Source: Nonomuraea jabiensis
GTDB taxonomy: Bacteria > Actinomycetota > Actinomycetes > Streptosporangiales > Streptosporangiaceae
DNA: 64,000 nt
Reading direction: 5' to 3'
Assembly (NCBI RefSeq): GCF_014204795.1
Contig: NZ_JACHMB010000001.1
Location: forward strand, 5,208,001 to 5,272,000
The position numbers were made by a program, and so were the translations under genes. The notes beneath the pieces were generated by a model that saw only the letters and a list, made by a program, of their open reading frames with translations, did no database searches and was not told the DNA's origin. Of this stretch, positions 49,784-58,503 are shown one piece after another. How positions within the stretch are numbered: position 1 is the first letter of the stretch; each line of letters opens with the position of its first letter.

Positions 49784-50541
49784 CGGACTCTCCTGTTGTA
49801 AGCACGGAGGGCAAGGGGGGCGAAGAGGGCGAGCAGGGCGGCGGTCCAGCCGAGCGTGATCCACACGTCGGAGGCGTGCGGGCCGCCGGTCAGCAGCCCG
49901 CGCAGGGCCCCGGCCAGGTGGGAGACGGGGTTGACGCCCATCCACCAGCTCAGCCAGCCGGGCATGTCGGTGGCGGGGACGAAGGCACTGCTGCCGAACG
50001 TGAGCGGCAGCAGCACGGCCGTCGCCATCCCCTGCATGGACGTGACGGACTTGGCCACCAGCCCGATCCAGGCCGAGCCCCAGCTCAGCGCCATGGCCAG
50101 CAGCAGCACCAGCCCGAGCCCGGCCAGCGCGCTCAGCGGGCCGGTCGTGACGCGGAAGCCGACGGCGTACCCGACGACCATGGACATCACGATGGTGATC
50201 AGCAGCGTGAGCAGGTCCGCCAGGATGCGGCCCGCCAGCGGCGCGGACCTGGCGATCGGCATGGTCCTGAACCGGTCGAACACGCCGTTGCCGATGTCGG
50301 TGGCCAGGTTCATGCCGGTGGTGATCGTCGACATCAGCGCCACCTGGACGAGCACGCCGGGCAGCATGTACGCCACCGCGCCCGCCCGGTCGCCGCCCGC
50401 CGCCCCGCCGAACAGGTACACGAAGATGACGATCATGAAAACGGGCTGGAAGAGCAGTCCGAAGAGCTGGCCGGGATGGTTCTTCAGGGGGATCAGGCTG
50501 CGCCAGGCCAGCGTGAGGCCCTGGGAAAGCGCGGTGGTCAT
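49780..50541 (-). CDS. ABC-2 type permease (DrrB-like)
   Basis: 253 residues from ATG 50541, in overlap (TCAT) with both neighbours. Six membrane segments; LFQPVFMIVIFVYLFGG and the C-terminal WLSWWMGVNPVSHLAGALRGLLTG are typical of DrrB/ABC-2 daunorubicin-type exporters. It forms the membrane part with the ATPase at 50538-51449. Confidence 0.88.
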   Translation of the reverse strand: MTTALSQGLTLAWRSLIPLKNHPGQLFGLLFQPVFMIVIFVYLFGGAAGGDRAGAVAYMLPGVLVQVALMSTITTGMNLATDIGNGVFDRFRTMPIARSAPLAGRILADLLTLLITIVMSMVVGYAVGFRVTTGPLSALAGLGLVLLLAMALSWGSAWIGLVAKSVTSMQGMATAVLLPLTFGSSAFVPATDMPGWLSWWMGVNPVSHLAGALRGLLTGGPHASDVWITLGWTAALLALFAPLALRAYNRRVR

Positions 50542-51449
50542 CGGTGGTCTCCGGTCAGGGTGAGGAAGACGTCGTCGAGGGAGGGCAGGCGCAGGGCGTG
50601 CTCGGCGAGCACGATGCCCGCGTCGTCCAGGTCCCGCAGCAGGGCGGGCGGCACCGAGAGGTCGTGCACCGGGACGCTGAGCACGCCGTCGGCGGCCTTC
50701 GCGCCGAGGATGGTCTCGGCCTTCTCCAGGTCGGCGGCGCGCAGCGGCCGTACGTCGAGCCGGTGCCCGCCCGCCAGCGCCTTGAGCTCCGCGGGCGTGC
50801 CGGACGCCGCGACCCGGCCCCGGTCGATGACCAGCAGGTCGTCGGCGAGCTGGTCGGCCTCCTCCAGGTACTGGGTGGTCAGCAGCACGGTCACGCCGTC
50901 GGCGGTCAGCTCCCTGACCACGTCCCACAGCTCGCCGCGGGCATGGGGGTCCAGGCCGGTGGTCGGCTCGTCGAGGAACAGGATCCGCGGGCGGCTCACC
51001 AGGCTGACGGCCAGGTCCAGGCGGCGGCGCATGCCGCCCGAGTAGCCGCTCGCCGCGCGGTCGGCCGCCTCCTCCAGGCCGAAGCGGGCCAGCAGCTCCT
51101 TGGCCCTGGCTCTGGCCGCCGGCCGTGACAGGCCGAGCAGGCGGCCCACCAGCAGCAGGTTCTGGGTGCCGGTCAGCTTCTCGTCCACCGAGGCGTACTG
51201 GCCGGTCAGGCCGATCAGCTCGCGGACCTTCGCGGCCTGGCGGGTGACGTCGTACCCGCCGACCAGGGCCCGGCCCGCGTCGGGGCGGGCCAGGGTGGCC
51301 AGGACGCGGACCGCCGTGGTCTTGCCCGCGCCGTTCGGGCCCAGGACGCCGAGCACGGAGCCGGTCCGCGCCGCCAGGTCGACGCCGTCGAGCGCGCTCT
51401 TGTCGCCGTATCTCTTGACGAGCCCCTCGGCTTCGATCGCGTACTTCAT
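50538..51449 (-). CDS. ABC transporter ATP-binding protein (DrrA-like)
   Basis: 303 residues from ATG 51449; an in-frame ATG at 51479 is the alternative and neither has a clear Shine-Dalgarno. Walker A GPNGAGKTT (37-45), signature YSGGMRRRLDLA, Walker B RILFLDEPTTGLD. The C-terminal DrrA-type domain ends LPSLDDVFLTLTG. It is a daunorubicin-resistance-type exporter ATPase and heads the operon with permease and CocE hydrolase. Confidence 0.9.
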   Translation of the reverse strand: MKYAIEAEGLVKRYGDKSALDGVDLAARTGSVLGVLGPNGAGKTTAVRVLATLARPDAGRALVGGYDVTRQAAKVRELIGLTGQYASVDEKLTGTQNLLLVGRLLGLSRPAARARAKELLARFGLEEAADRAASGYSGGMRRRLDLAVSLVSRPRILFLDEPTTGLDPHARGELWDVVRELTADGVTVLLTTQYLEEADQLADDLLVIDRGRVAASGTPAELKALAGGHRLDVRPLRAADLEKAETILGAKAADGVLSVPVHDLSVPPALLRDLDDAGIVLAEHALRLPSLDDVFLTLTGDHR

Positions 51450-51476
51450 GTCTCCGAGGGTGTCCGGGCCCGCTGG

Positions 51477-51508
51477 CATCCCCCTGGCACCGACCTGTCA
51501 GGGGGATG
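51477..51508. promoter_or_regulatory. Inverted repeat in the divergent DrrA/carboxypeptidase region
   Basis: CATCCCCCTG / CAGGGGGATG, a perfect 10-base pair with a 12-base spacer (51477-51486 and 51499-51508). Its position between two divergent genes suggests an operator. Confidence 0.5.
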
Positions 51509-51608
51509 GTGCATGTCCGTAACTTTGGGCCTTTCCTCCGTGGGACAACGTCTTCAATCTCGGGTCAGGCGCCGGACACATCCGATCCCGAGCGCCCGAG
51601 GAGGACAG

Positions 51609-53438
51609 GTGCGACACCGATTAGTCATCCTGCTGGCAGCCCTCAGCCTGATCAGCCTGACCGGCATGACAGGGGCGGGCGCCGCCGCGGAGCCCCCGCC
51701 CAACAAGCAGTACCGCGTGCAGGGCCCGGTGGACGCGCGGCAGCGCAGCGCCGTCGCGGCCACCGGCGCGGCCATCGAGGAGGTGGCCAAGGACTCGGTC
51801 CTGGTCACGGCCACGGAAGCCGAGGTCTCCGCCATCAGGCGGCTCGGCTACCGGGTGGCGGAGGTGCCCCGCCCGACACCCCCGTCCGGCGTCGGGACGC
51901 TTGACTTCCCGCCGGCGGACTCCGGCTACCACAACTTCGCGGAGATGACCGCCGACATCAACGCCCTGGTGGCGGCGCATCCGAACATCGTCAGCCAGAC
52001 CACGTTCGGCACCTCGTACGAGGGCCGGGCCCTGCGCCTGATCAAGATCAGCGACAACGTGGGCACGGACGAGAGCGAGCCCGAGGTGCTCTTCACCGCC
52101 CACCAGCACGCCCGCGAGCACCTGACGGTCGAGATGGCGCTGTACATCATGCACCTGCTGGCCGACAACTACGGCACGGACGCCCGGATCACCAACCTGG
52201 TCAACACCAGAGAGATCTGGATCATGCCGGACCTCAACCCGGACGGCGGCGAGTACGACATCGCCACCGGCTCCTACCGCTCCTGGCGCAAGAACCGGCA
52301 GCCGAACTCCGGCTCGTCGGCCGTCGGCACCGACCTGAACCGCAACTGGGCCTACCAGTGGGGCTGCTGCGGCGGCTCGTCGGGCTCGACGTCCAGCGAG
52401 ACGTACCGGGGCGCGAGCGCCGAATCGGCCCCCGAGGTCAAGGCGGCGGCCAACTGGGTGCGCAGCCGGGTCGTCGGCGGCGTGCAGCAGATCAAGACCA
52501 ACCTCGACTGGCACACCTACAGCGAGCTGGTCCTGTGGCCCTACGGCTACACCCTCAGCGACACCGCGCCCGGCCTGACCCAGGACGACCGGGACGCGCA
52601 CGCCACGCTCGGCCAGAACCTGGCCTCCACCAACGGCTACACCCCCGAGCAGGCCAGCGACCTCTACATCACGGACGGGACCATCGACGACTGGATGTGG
52701 GGCGCCTACAAGATCTTCAGCTTCACGTTCGAGATGTACCCGACCGGCTCGAACCCCGGCTTCTACCCGCCGGACGAGCAGATCGTCCCGCAGACCACCC
52801 GCAACAGGGAGGCCGTGCTCCGCTTCCTCGAATACTCCGACTGCGTCTACCGGATCATCGGCAAGGAGTCCCAGTACTGCGGCACCGGCAACCCGCCGCT
52901 GACCGTCTACTCCGACACCTTCGAGAGCGCCACGGGCTGGACGGCCAACCCGTCGAGCACCGACACCGCCACCAGCGGCCAGTGGGAGCGCGGCGACCCC
53001 GAGGCGACCACCTCCAGCGGCGCCAAGCAGCTCGGCACCACGGTCAGCGGCACGAACGACCTGGTCACGGGCCGCCTGGCAGGCGCGTCCGCCGGTGACC
53101 AGGACATCGACGGCGGCGTCACCTCGATCCAGTCGCCGCCCATCACGCTGCCGGCCACGGGCGCGCTGAACCTGTCGTTCTCGTGGTATCTGGCGCACGG
53201 CTCGAACGCCTCCAGCGCCGACTACTTCCGGGTGCGCGTGGTCGGCAACACGACCACCACGGTCCTGAACCAGGCGGGCGCCGCCGCCAACCGCAACGGC
53301 GCCTGGGCCACCGCGACGGCCAGCCTGAACGCGTTCGCGGGCCAGACGGTCCGCATCCTCATCGACGCCGCCGACGCGTCGGGCGCCTCCCTGGTGGAGG
53401 CGGGCGTGGACGACGTCAGGATCACCCAGCAGCCGTAG
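51609..53438 (+). CDS. Secreted M14 zinc carboxypeptidase with C-terminal beta domain
   Basis: 609 residues. GTG 51609 was chosen for the AGGAGG just upstream and because it begins the signal peptide VRHRLVILLAALSLISLTG...AGAAAE. Catalytic domain about 110-450: zinc ligands in FTAHQHAREHLTVE (HxxE) and the third His in NLDWHTYSE; the general-base Glu is in FTFEMYP. The C-terminal 150 residues (SDTFESATGWTANP to the end) form a MAM/P-domain-like beta sandwich, probably for substrate or wall binding. It should trim C-terminal residues from extracellular peptides. Confidence 0.9.
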   Translation: MRHRLVILLAALSLISLTGMTGAGAAAEPPPNKQYRVQGPVDARQRSAVAATGAAIEEVAKDSVLVTATEAEVSAIRRLGYRVAEVPRPTPPSGVGTLDFPPADSGYHNFAEMTADINALVAAHPNIVSQTTFGTSYEGRALRLIKISDNVGTDESEPEVLFTAHQHAREHLTVEMALYIMHLLADNYGTDARITNLVNTREIWIMPDLNPDGGEYDIATGSYRSWRKNRQPNSGSSAVGTDLNRNWAYQWGCCGGSSGSTSSETYRGASAESAPEVKAAANWVRSRVVGGVQQIKTNLDWHTYSELVLWPYGYTLSDTAPGLTQDDRDAHATLGQNLASTNGYTPEQASDLYITDGTIDDWMWGAYKIFSFTFEMYPTGSNPGFYPPDEQIVPQTTRNREAVLRFLEYSDCVYRIIGKESQYCGTGNPPLTVYSDTFESATGWTANPSSTDTATSGQWERGDPEATTSSGAKQLGTTVSGTNDLVTGRLAGASAGDQDIDGGVTSIQSPPITLPATGALNLSFSWYLAHGSNASSADYFRVRVVGNTTTTVLNQAGAAANRNGAWATATASLNAFAGQTVRILIDAADASGASLVEAGVDDVRITQQP

Positions 53439-53450
53439 ACCGCCTCACCG

Positions 53451-53494
53451 CTCCGCCGTACAAGATCTCCTGTCTTGTACGGCGGAGTCTTGTT
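53451..53494 (+). terminator. Rho-independent terminator after the carboxypeptidase gene
   Basis: CTCCGCCGTACAAGA / TCTTGTACGGCGGAG, a perfect 15-base stem with a 7-base loop, followed by TCTTGTTT. Confidence 0.85.
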
Positions 53495-53529
53495 TGGGTC
53501 TTGTAAGCATCCGGTGTCAAGGCTACGAT
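53493..53529 (+). promoter_or_regulatory. Promoter of the chitinase operon with conserved upstream box
   Basis: The box TTTGGGTCTTGT (53493-53504) is identical to the one at 43567. -35 TTGTAA (53501-53506), 17-base spacer and -10 TACGAT (53524-53529) fit a vegetative promoter. It partly overlaps the tail of the preceding terminator. Confidence 0.65.
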
Positions 53530-53541
53530 CGCGCCAAATAC

Positions 53542-53558
53542 TTAGGAAAGTTTCCTAT
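53542..53558 (+). promoter_or_regulatory. Operator-like palindrome of the chitinase operon
   Basis: TTAGGAAA-G-TTTCCTAT, one mismatch from a perfect 17-base palindrome, starting 49 bases after the start of the upstream box exactly as at the cellulase gene. It would overlap the first transcribed bases. No DasR-type TGGTCTAGACCA site is seen here. Confidence 0.75.
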
Positions 53559-53592
53559 AAGTAACCGGATCCGAGTCAGCACCTCCTTGCCC

Positions 53593-53640
53593 GTGCCGTA
53601 CGGCTTGCGCTCTCACCCCCCGGTGCAAGCCGTACGGCAC
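53593..53640 (+). promoter_or_regulatory. 5' UTR hairpin before the first chitinase gene
   Basis: GTGCCGTACGGCTTGC / GCAAGCCGTACGGCAC, a perfect 16-base stem (53593-53608, 53625-53640) with a 16-base loop, inside the leader between operator and start codon. It ends 22 bases before the GTG. It may be an attenuator or a stabilising element. Confidence 0.65.
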
Positions 53641-53662
53641 GCCACCCCTGAAGGAAGAACTC

Positions 53663-55240
53663 GTGAGACCTCGCGCGATCCTCCTGGCACTCTCCACCCT
53701 CGCACTGACCCTGTACGCCCTCCCGGCCCAGGCCGCCCCTCTCGCCTCCGCGGCCACCGCGACCTTCGTCAAGGTCTCCGACTGGGGCTCCGGATTCGAG
53801 GGCAAGGTCACCGTCACCAACGGCACGACCACGGCCATGAACGGCTGGAACGTCCAGTTCGACGTCCCGGCCGGCTACTCGATCCCCTCCGCGTGGGACG
53901 CGGTCATGTCCCGCAGCGGGCAGCACTACACGTTCACCAACCCGAGCTGGGCCTCCCCCCTCGCACCCGGGGCCAGCGCGAGCTTCGGCTTCAACGGCAG
54001 CCCCGGCAACTTCCCCGGCATCACCGGCTGCACGCTGAACGGGGCCTCGTGCGGCGGCTCGACGGCCGGGGCCCCGGGCCGGCCGGGCGCCGCCTCGGCC
54101 ACCGCGACCGGCAGCGCCATCTCCCTCACATGGGGGGCGTCCTCGGGCGCGGTGACCGGCTACCGCGTCTACGAGGGCAGCGCTGTCAAGGCCACGGTCA
54201 CGGGCACCTCGGCCACGATCGGCGGGCTCGGCTCCTGCGAGACCCACACCTACACCGTCAAGGCGTACAACTCGGTCGGGGAGTCGGACGCCGGCGACCC
54301 GGTCACCGCCACCACCACCGGCTGCACCGGGGGCGGCGGGACGCTGCCCAAGCACTTCCTCACCGGCTACTGGCACAATTTCGCCAACGCCGCGGCCGAG
54401 CTCAAGCTGTCGGCCGTGCCCAACGAGTACGACCTGATCGCCATCGCGTTCGGCGAGGCCACCGCCACCGCGGGCGAGGTCGCCTTCGGGATCGACCCCG
54501 GGCTGGCCTCGGCGGTCGGCGGCTACACCGACGCCCAGTTCAAGGCCGACGTGCAGGCCCTGCACCAGCGGGGCAAGAAGGTCATCCTGTCCGTGGGTGG
54601 CGAGGCCGGGCGCGTGCAGGTGGCCAGTGCCGCCGCCGCGACCAGGTTCGCCGACTCGGTGTACGCGCTGATGCAGTCCTACGGCTTCGACGGCGTGGAC
54701 ATCGACCTGGAGAACGGCCTCAACGCCACCTACATGGCCCAGGCGCTGCGGGCGCTGCGTGCGAAGGCCGGCTCCGGGCTGATCATCACGATGGCCCCGC
54801 AGACCATCGACATGCAGTCGACCGGGGCGGAGTACTTCAAGCTCGCCCTGAGCATCAAGGACATCCTCACGGTCGTCCACACGCAGTACTACAACTCCGG
54901 GTCCATGCTCGGCTGCGACCAGGCGCAGGCGTACGGGCAGGGCTCGGTGAACTTCATGACCGCCCTCGCCTGCATCCAGCTCGAGAACGGCCTGCGCCCC
55001 GACCAGGTGGCGCTGGGCCTGCCGGCCGGGCCGGGCGCGGCGGGCGGCGGCGTCGTCTCTCCCTCCCTCGTCAACCAGGCGCTCGACTGCCTGGCCAAGC
55101 GCACCAGCTGCGGGACCTTCGTGCCACCGCGCGCCTACCCCGACATCAGGGGCGCGATGACCTGGTCCATCAACTGGGACGCCAGCAACAACTGGTCCTT
55201 CTCCAAGACCGTCAAGCCCCACCTCCAGGGAATGCCATGA
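53663..55240 (+). CDS. Secreted GH18 chitinase with CBM2 and FnIII domains
   Basis: 525 residues, GTG start with GAAGGAAG upstream. Signal peptide MRPRAILLALSTLALTLYALPAQA. CBM2 (about 30-135: SDWGSGFEGKVTVTNGT...GCTLNGASC), FnIII (about 140-225) and a GH18 domain (about 230-525). The catalytic DxxDxDxE is in FDGVDIDLEN. The C-terminal WSINWD is usual for chitinase C-like GH18. It should hydrolyse chitin outside the cell. Its stop overlaps the next start by ATGA: first gene of a three-chitinase operon. Confidence 0.93.
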   Translation: MRPRAILLALSTLALTLYALPAQAAPLASAATATFVKVSDWGSGFEGKVTVTNGTTTAMNGWNVQFDVPAGYSIPSAWDAVMSRSGQHYTFTNPSWASPLAPGASASFGFNGSPGNFPGITGCTLNGASCGGSTAGAPGRPGAASATATGSAISLTWGASSGAVTGYRVYEGSAVKATVTGTSATIGGLGSCETHTYTVKAYNSVGESDAGDPVTATTTGCTGGGGTLPKHFLTGYWHNFANAAAELKLSAVPNEYDLIAIAFGEATATAGEVAFGIDPGLASAVGGYTDAQFKADVQALHQRGKKVILSVGGEAGRVQVASAAAATRFADSVYALMQSYGFDGVDIDLENGLNATYMAQALRALRAKAGSGLIITMAPQTIDMQSTGAEYFKLALSIKDILTVVHTQYYNSGSMLGCDQAQAYGQGSVNFMTALACIQLENGLRPDQVALGLPAGPGAAGGGVVSPSLVNQALDCLAKRTSCGTFVPPRAYPDIRGAMTWSINWDASNNWSFSKTVKPHLQGMP

Positions 55241-56649
55241 AATTTCGCAGCAGACTCCTCGCATTACTCGCCGGGATCGCCCTCGCGCTGACCGGCGCCG
55301 GATTCACGACCGCCGCCCCCGCCGCGTACGGGGCCGTGCAGCAGCTGGCTGCCGCCTGGGCCCCGTGGACCTCGTACGCCATCGGCGCGGTCGTCACCTA
55401 CAACGGCGTCGACTACGTGTGCATCCAGGCCCACACCTCGCAGCCCGGCTGGGAGCCGCCCAACGTGCCGGCCCTCTGGAAGGTCGGCTCGGGCGGCGGC
55501 AACCCCGGCGCGCCCGGCCAGCCCGGCTCGGTCAGCACGTCCGTGACGAACTCCAGCATCTCGCTGAGCTGGGGCGCCTCGTCCGGCACCGTGACCGGCT
55601 ACCGCGTGTACGAGGGCTCGACGCAGAAGGCCCAGGTCACCGGCACCAGCGCGACCGTCTCCGGGCTCGGCACGTGCACGACGCACACCTACACGGTGAA
55701 GGCGTACAACTCGGCGGGCGAGTCGGCCGGCCGTGACGCGACCGCCACCACCAGCGGCTGCACCGGCGGCGGCGGGACCAAGATGCCCGGCGCCCCCTAC
55801 CTCTACATGGGCTGGGGCGACCCGCCGAACCCCGGCACCGTGATGGACGCGACCGGCGTCAAGTCGTTCACGATGGCGTTCATCCTGTCCGGCGGCGGCT
55901 GCAGCCCGGCGTGGGACGGCAACCGCCCGCTCACCGGCGGCGCCGACCAGCAGGCCATCAACACGATCAAGTCGAAGGGCGGCAGCGTCCAGATCTCCTT
56001 CGGCGGCTGGCAGGGCAACAAGCTCGGCCCCAACTGCTCCACGCCGCAGGCGTTCGCGAACGCGGTGCAGCAGGTCATCAACGCCGTCGGCCCCGCCGTC
56101 GTGGACTTCGACATCGAGAACACCGACGAGTTCGAGAACTACACCGTCCAGGACCGCATCCTGAACGGGATCAAGATCATCAAGCAGAACAACCCGAACG
56201 TCAAGGCCGTGGTCACCTTCGGCACCTCCAAGACCGGCCCCACCGCGCCCGGCGTGCGGCTCATCAACCAGGCCAAGGCGCTCGGCGTGCCGATCGACAA
56301 CTACACGATCATGCCGTTCGACTTCGGCGGCTCGAACATGTACCAGGACACGGTCAACGCCTCCGAGGGCCTGAAGAACGCGTTGAAGAGCGCGTTCGGG
56401 TGGAGCGACGCCCAGGCGTACGCGCACATGGGCATTTCGGGCATGAACGGTCTGTCCGACCAGCAGGAGACGACCTCCCCGTCCACGTGGACGCAGATCC
56501 GCGACTGGGCCAAGTCGCACGGCCTGACCAGGCTCGCCTACTGGGCCGTCAACCGTGACCGCCCCTGCCCGGGCGGCGGCGTGGTCTCCAACTGCAGCGG
56601 CATCTCCCAGTCCAACTGGGAGTTCACCCGCATCACCGCCGGATTCTGA
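55237..56649 (+). CDS. Secreted GH18 protein with CBM5/12 and FnIII domains
   Basis: 470 residues, ATG in ATGA overlap. Signal peptide MKFRSRLLALLAGIALALTGAGFTTAAPAA. A chitin-binding CBM5/12 domain (AAWAPWTSYAIGAVVTYNGVDYVCIQAHTSQPGWEPP) is followed by FnIII, closely similar to that of the first chitinase (GYRVYEGS, THTYTVKAYNS). The catalytic domain carries VVDFDIENTD (DxxDxDxE equivalent). This subgroup of GH18 is distinct from the other two and may have a different product profile. Confidence 0.9.
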   Translation: MKFRSRLLALLAGIALALTGAGFTTAAPAAYGAVQQLAAAWAPWTSYAIGAVVTYNGVDYVCIQAHTSQPGWEPPNVPALWKVGSGGGNPGAPGQPGSVSTSVTNSSISLSWGASSGTVTGYRVYEGSTQKAQVTGTSATVSGLGTCTTHTYTVKAYNSAGESAGRDATATTSGCTGGGGTKMPGAPYLYMGWGDPPNPGTVMDATGVKSFTMAFILSGGGCSPAWDGNRPLTGGADQQAINTIKSKGGSVQISFGGWQGNKLGPNCSTPQAFANAVQQVINAVGPAVVDFDIENTDEFENYTVQDRILNGIKIIKQNNPNVKAVVTFGTSKTGPTAPGVRLINQAKALGVPIDNYTIMPFDFGGSNMYQDTVNASEGLKNALKSAFGWSDAQAYAHMGISGMNGLSDQQETTSPSTWTQIRDWAKSHGLTRLAYWAVNRDRPCPGGGVVSNCSGISQSNWEFTRITAGF

Positions 56650-56703
56650 CCCGCCGAGCGGCCCGCCCCCCGCGCCGGGGCGGGCCGCGCGTGGAGGTAC
56701 CGC

Positions 56704-58503
56704 ATGAATCTCCGAGGACCGGTCGCGCTCGCCCTGGCTCTCGTCGCGCTGCACGCCACCCCCGCCCACGCCGCGAACATCCTGGCCAACCCCGGCTTCG
56801 AGTCCGGGCTGAGCGGCTGGACGTGCGGCACCACGTCCGGCGCGCAGGCCGTGTCGTCACCCGTGCACGGCGGCGCCCGCGCGCTCCAGGCCACCCCGCA
56901 GGGCAGCGACTACGCCCGCTGCCAGCAGAGCGTCACCGTCAAGCCGAACACCGCCTACCAGCTCTCGGCCTGGGTCCAGGGCAACTACGTCTTCCTCGGC
57001 GCCACCGGCACCGGCGGCACCGACCCCCAGACGTGGGGCGCGCCGGGCGCGGCGTGGAGCCAGCTCAAGACCTCCTTCACCACCGGCCCCTCGACCACGT
57101 CGGTGACCGTCTACGTCAACGGCTGGTACGGCCAGGGCGCCTATCTGGCCGACGACGTGGTGCTCGACGGCCCCGGCGGCACCCCGGACACCCAGGCGCC
57201 GACGGTCCCCGGAACCGTGTCCGTCGGCGGCGCCACGAGCTCCAGCCTCACCGTGAGCTGGGGGGCGTCCACGGACAACGTCGGGGTGGCCCGCTACGAG
57301 GTCTCCCGCGACGGCGGGGCGCCGGTCGCCGTCACCGGGACGAGCCACCAGGCCACCGGGCTCGCCGCGGCCACCACGTACCGCTTCAAGGTCCGCGCCT
57401 GCGACGCCGCGGGCAACTGCTCGGCCTACACCCCTGAGGCGAGCGGCACCACGACGAGCGGTGGCGGGGGCGGCGGCGGGCTGCCGAAGCGGGTGATGGT
57501 GGGCTACCTGCACGCCTCATTCGCCAACGGATCCGGATATATCCGGATGAGTGAGGTGCCGAACGAGTGGGACATCATCAACCTCGCCTTCGGCGAGCCC
57601 ACCTCGGTCACCTCGGGCGACATCAGGTTCCGGCAGTGCCCGGCGGCCGAGTGCCCCAACGTCGAGCCCGAGGCCGACTTCGTCGCCGCCATCAGGGCCA
57701 GGCAGGCACAGGGCAAGAAGGTGCTGATCTCGATCGGCGGCCAGAACGGCCAGGTCCAGCTCACGACCGCGGCGGCCCGCGACAAGTTCGTGGAGTCGGT
57801 GTCCGCGATCATCGACAGGTACGGCCTGGACGGCCTGGACATCGACTTCGAGGGCCACTCGCTCTACCTCAACCCCGGCGACACGAACCTCGCGAACCCG
57901 ACCACCCCGGTCGTCGTCAACCTGATCTCGGCGCTGAGGTCGCTCAAGAGCCGGTACGGGGCCACGTTCGTGCTGACCATGGCGCCGGAGACGTTCTTCG
58001 TCCAGCTCGGCCACCAGTTCTACGGCCCGGGGCCGAACGGCGCGGCCGACAGCAGGAGCGCCTCCTACCTGCCCGTCATCCACGCCCTGCGGAACGACCT
58101 GACCCTGCTCCACGTGCAGGACTACAACTCGGGCCCGATCATGGGTCTCGACGGCCAGTACCACACGATGGGCGGGCACGACTTCCACGTGGCCATGACG
58201 GACATGCTGCTGGCCGGCTTCCCGATCATGGGCAACGCGGGCAACGTGTTCCCGCCGCTGCGCCAGGACCAGGTGGCCATCGGGCTGCCCGCCTCGCCGA
58301 ACGCCGGCAACGGGTTCACCACGGTGGCGGAGGTGCAGAAGGCGTTCGACTGCCTCGCCAAAGGCGCGAACTGCGGCACCTACCGGCCGCGCGGCGTCTA
58401 CCCGAACCTGCGCGGCCTCATGACCTGGTCGATCAACTGGGACAGGTACAACGGTTTCGAGTTCTCCCGGAGCCACCGGGCGTACCTGAACGGTCTCACC
58501 TGA
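56704..58503 (+). CDS. Secreted GH18 chitinase with N-terminal CBM4/9-like and FnIII domains
   Basis: 599 residues. Signal peptide MNLRGPVALALALVALHATPAHAA. A carbohydrate-binding beta-sandwich (NILANPGFESGLSGWTC...YLADDVVLDG, about 24-158), FnIII (about 165-250), Gly-rich linker, then GH18 (about 265-599) with DGLDIDFEG. It starts 54 bases after the previous stop and is probably in the same operon. Its 3' end overlaps the convergent NarG-like gene by 8 bases. Confidence 0.92.
   Translation: MNLRGPVALALALVALHATPAHAANILANPGFESGLSGWTCGTTSGAQAVSSPVHGGARALQATPQGSDYARCQQSVTVKPNTAYQLSAWVQGNYVFLGATGTGGTDPQTWGAPGAAWSQLKTSFTTGPSTTSVTVYVNGWYGQGAYLADDVVLDGPGGTPDTQAPTVPGTVSVGGATSSSLTVSWGASTDNVGVARYEVSRDGGAPVAVTGTSHQATGLAAATTYRFKVRACDAAGNCSAYTPEASGTTTSGGGGGGGLPKRVMVGYLHASFANGSGYIRMSEVPNEWDIINLAFGEPTSVTSGDIRFRQCPAAECPNVEPEADFVAAIRARQAQGKKVLISIGGQNGQVQLTTAAARDKFVESVSAIIDRYGLDGLDIDFEGHSLYLNPGDTNLANPTTPVVVNLISALRSLKSRYGATFVLTMAPETFFVQLGHQFYGPGPNGAADSRSASYLPVIHALRNDLTLLHVQDYNSGPIMGLDGQYHTMGGHDFHVAMTDMLLAGFPIMGNAGNVFPPLRQDQVAIGLPASPNAGNGFTTVAEVQKAFDCLAKGANCGTYRPRGVYPNLRGLMTWSINWDRYNGFEFSRSHRAYLNGLT

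Noticed and set aside
53439..53662. DasR-type operator upstream of chitinases
   Set aside because: No TGGTCTAGACCA-like sequence is present; the only strong palindromes are the TTAGGAAA-type site, the terminator and the leader hairpin.
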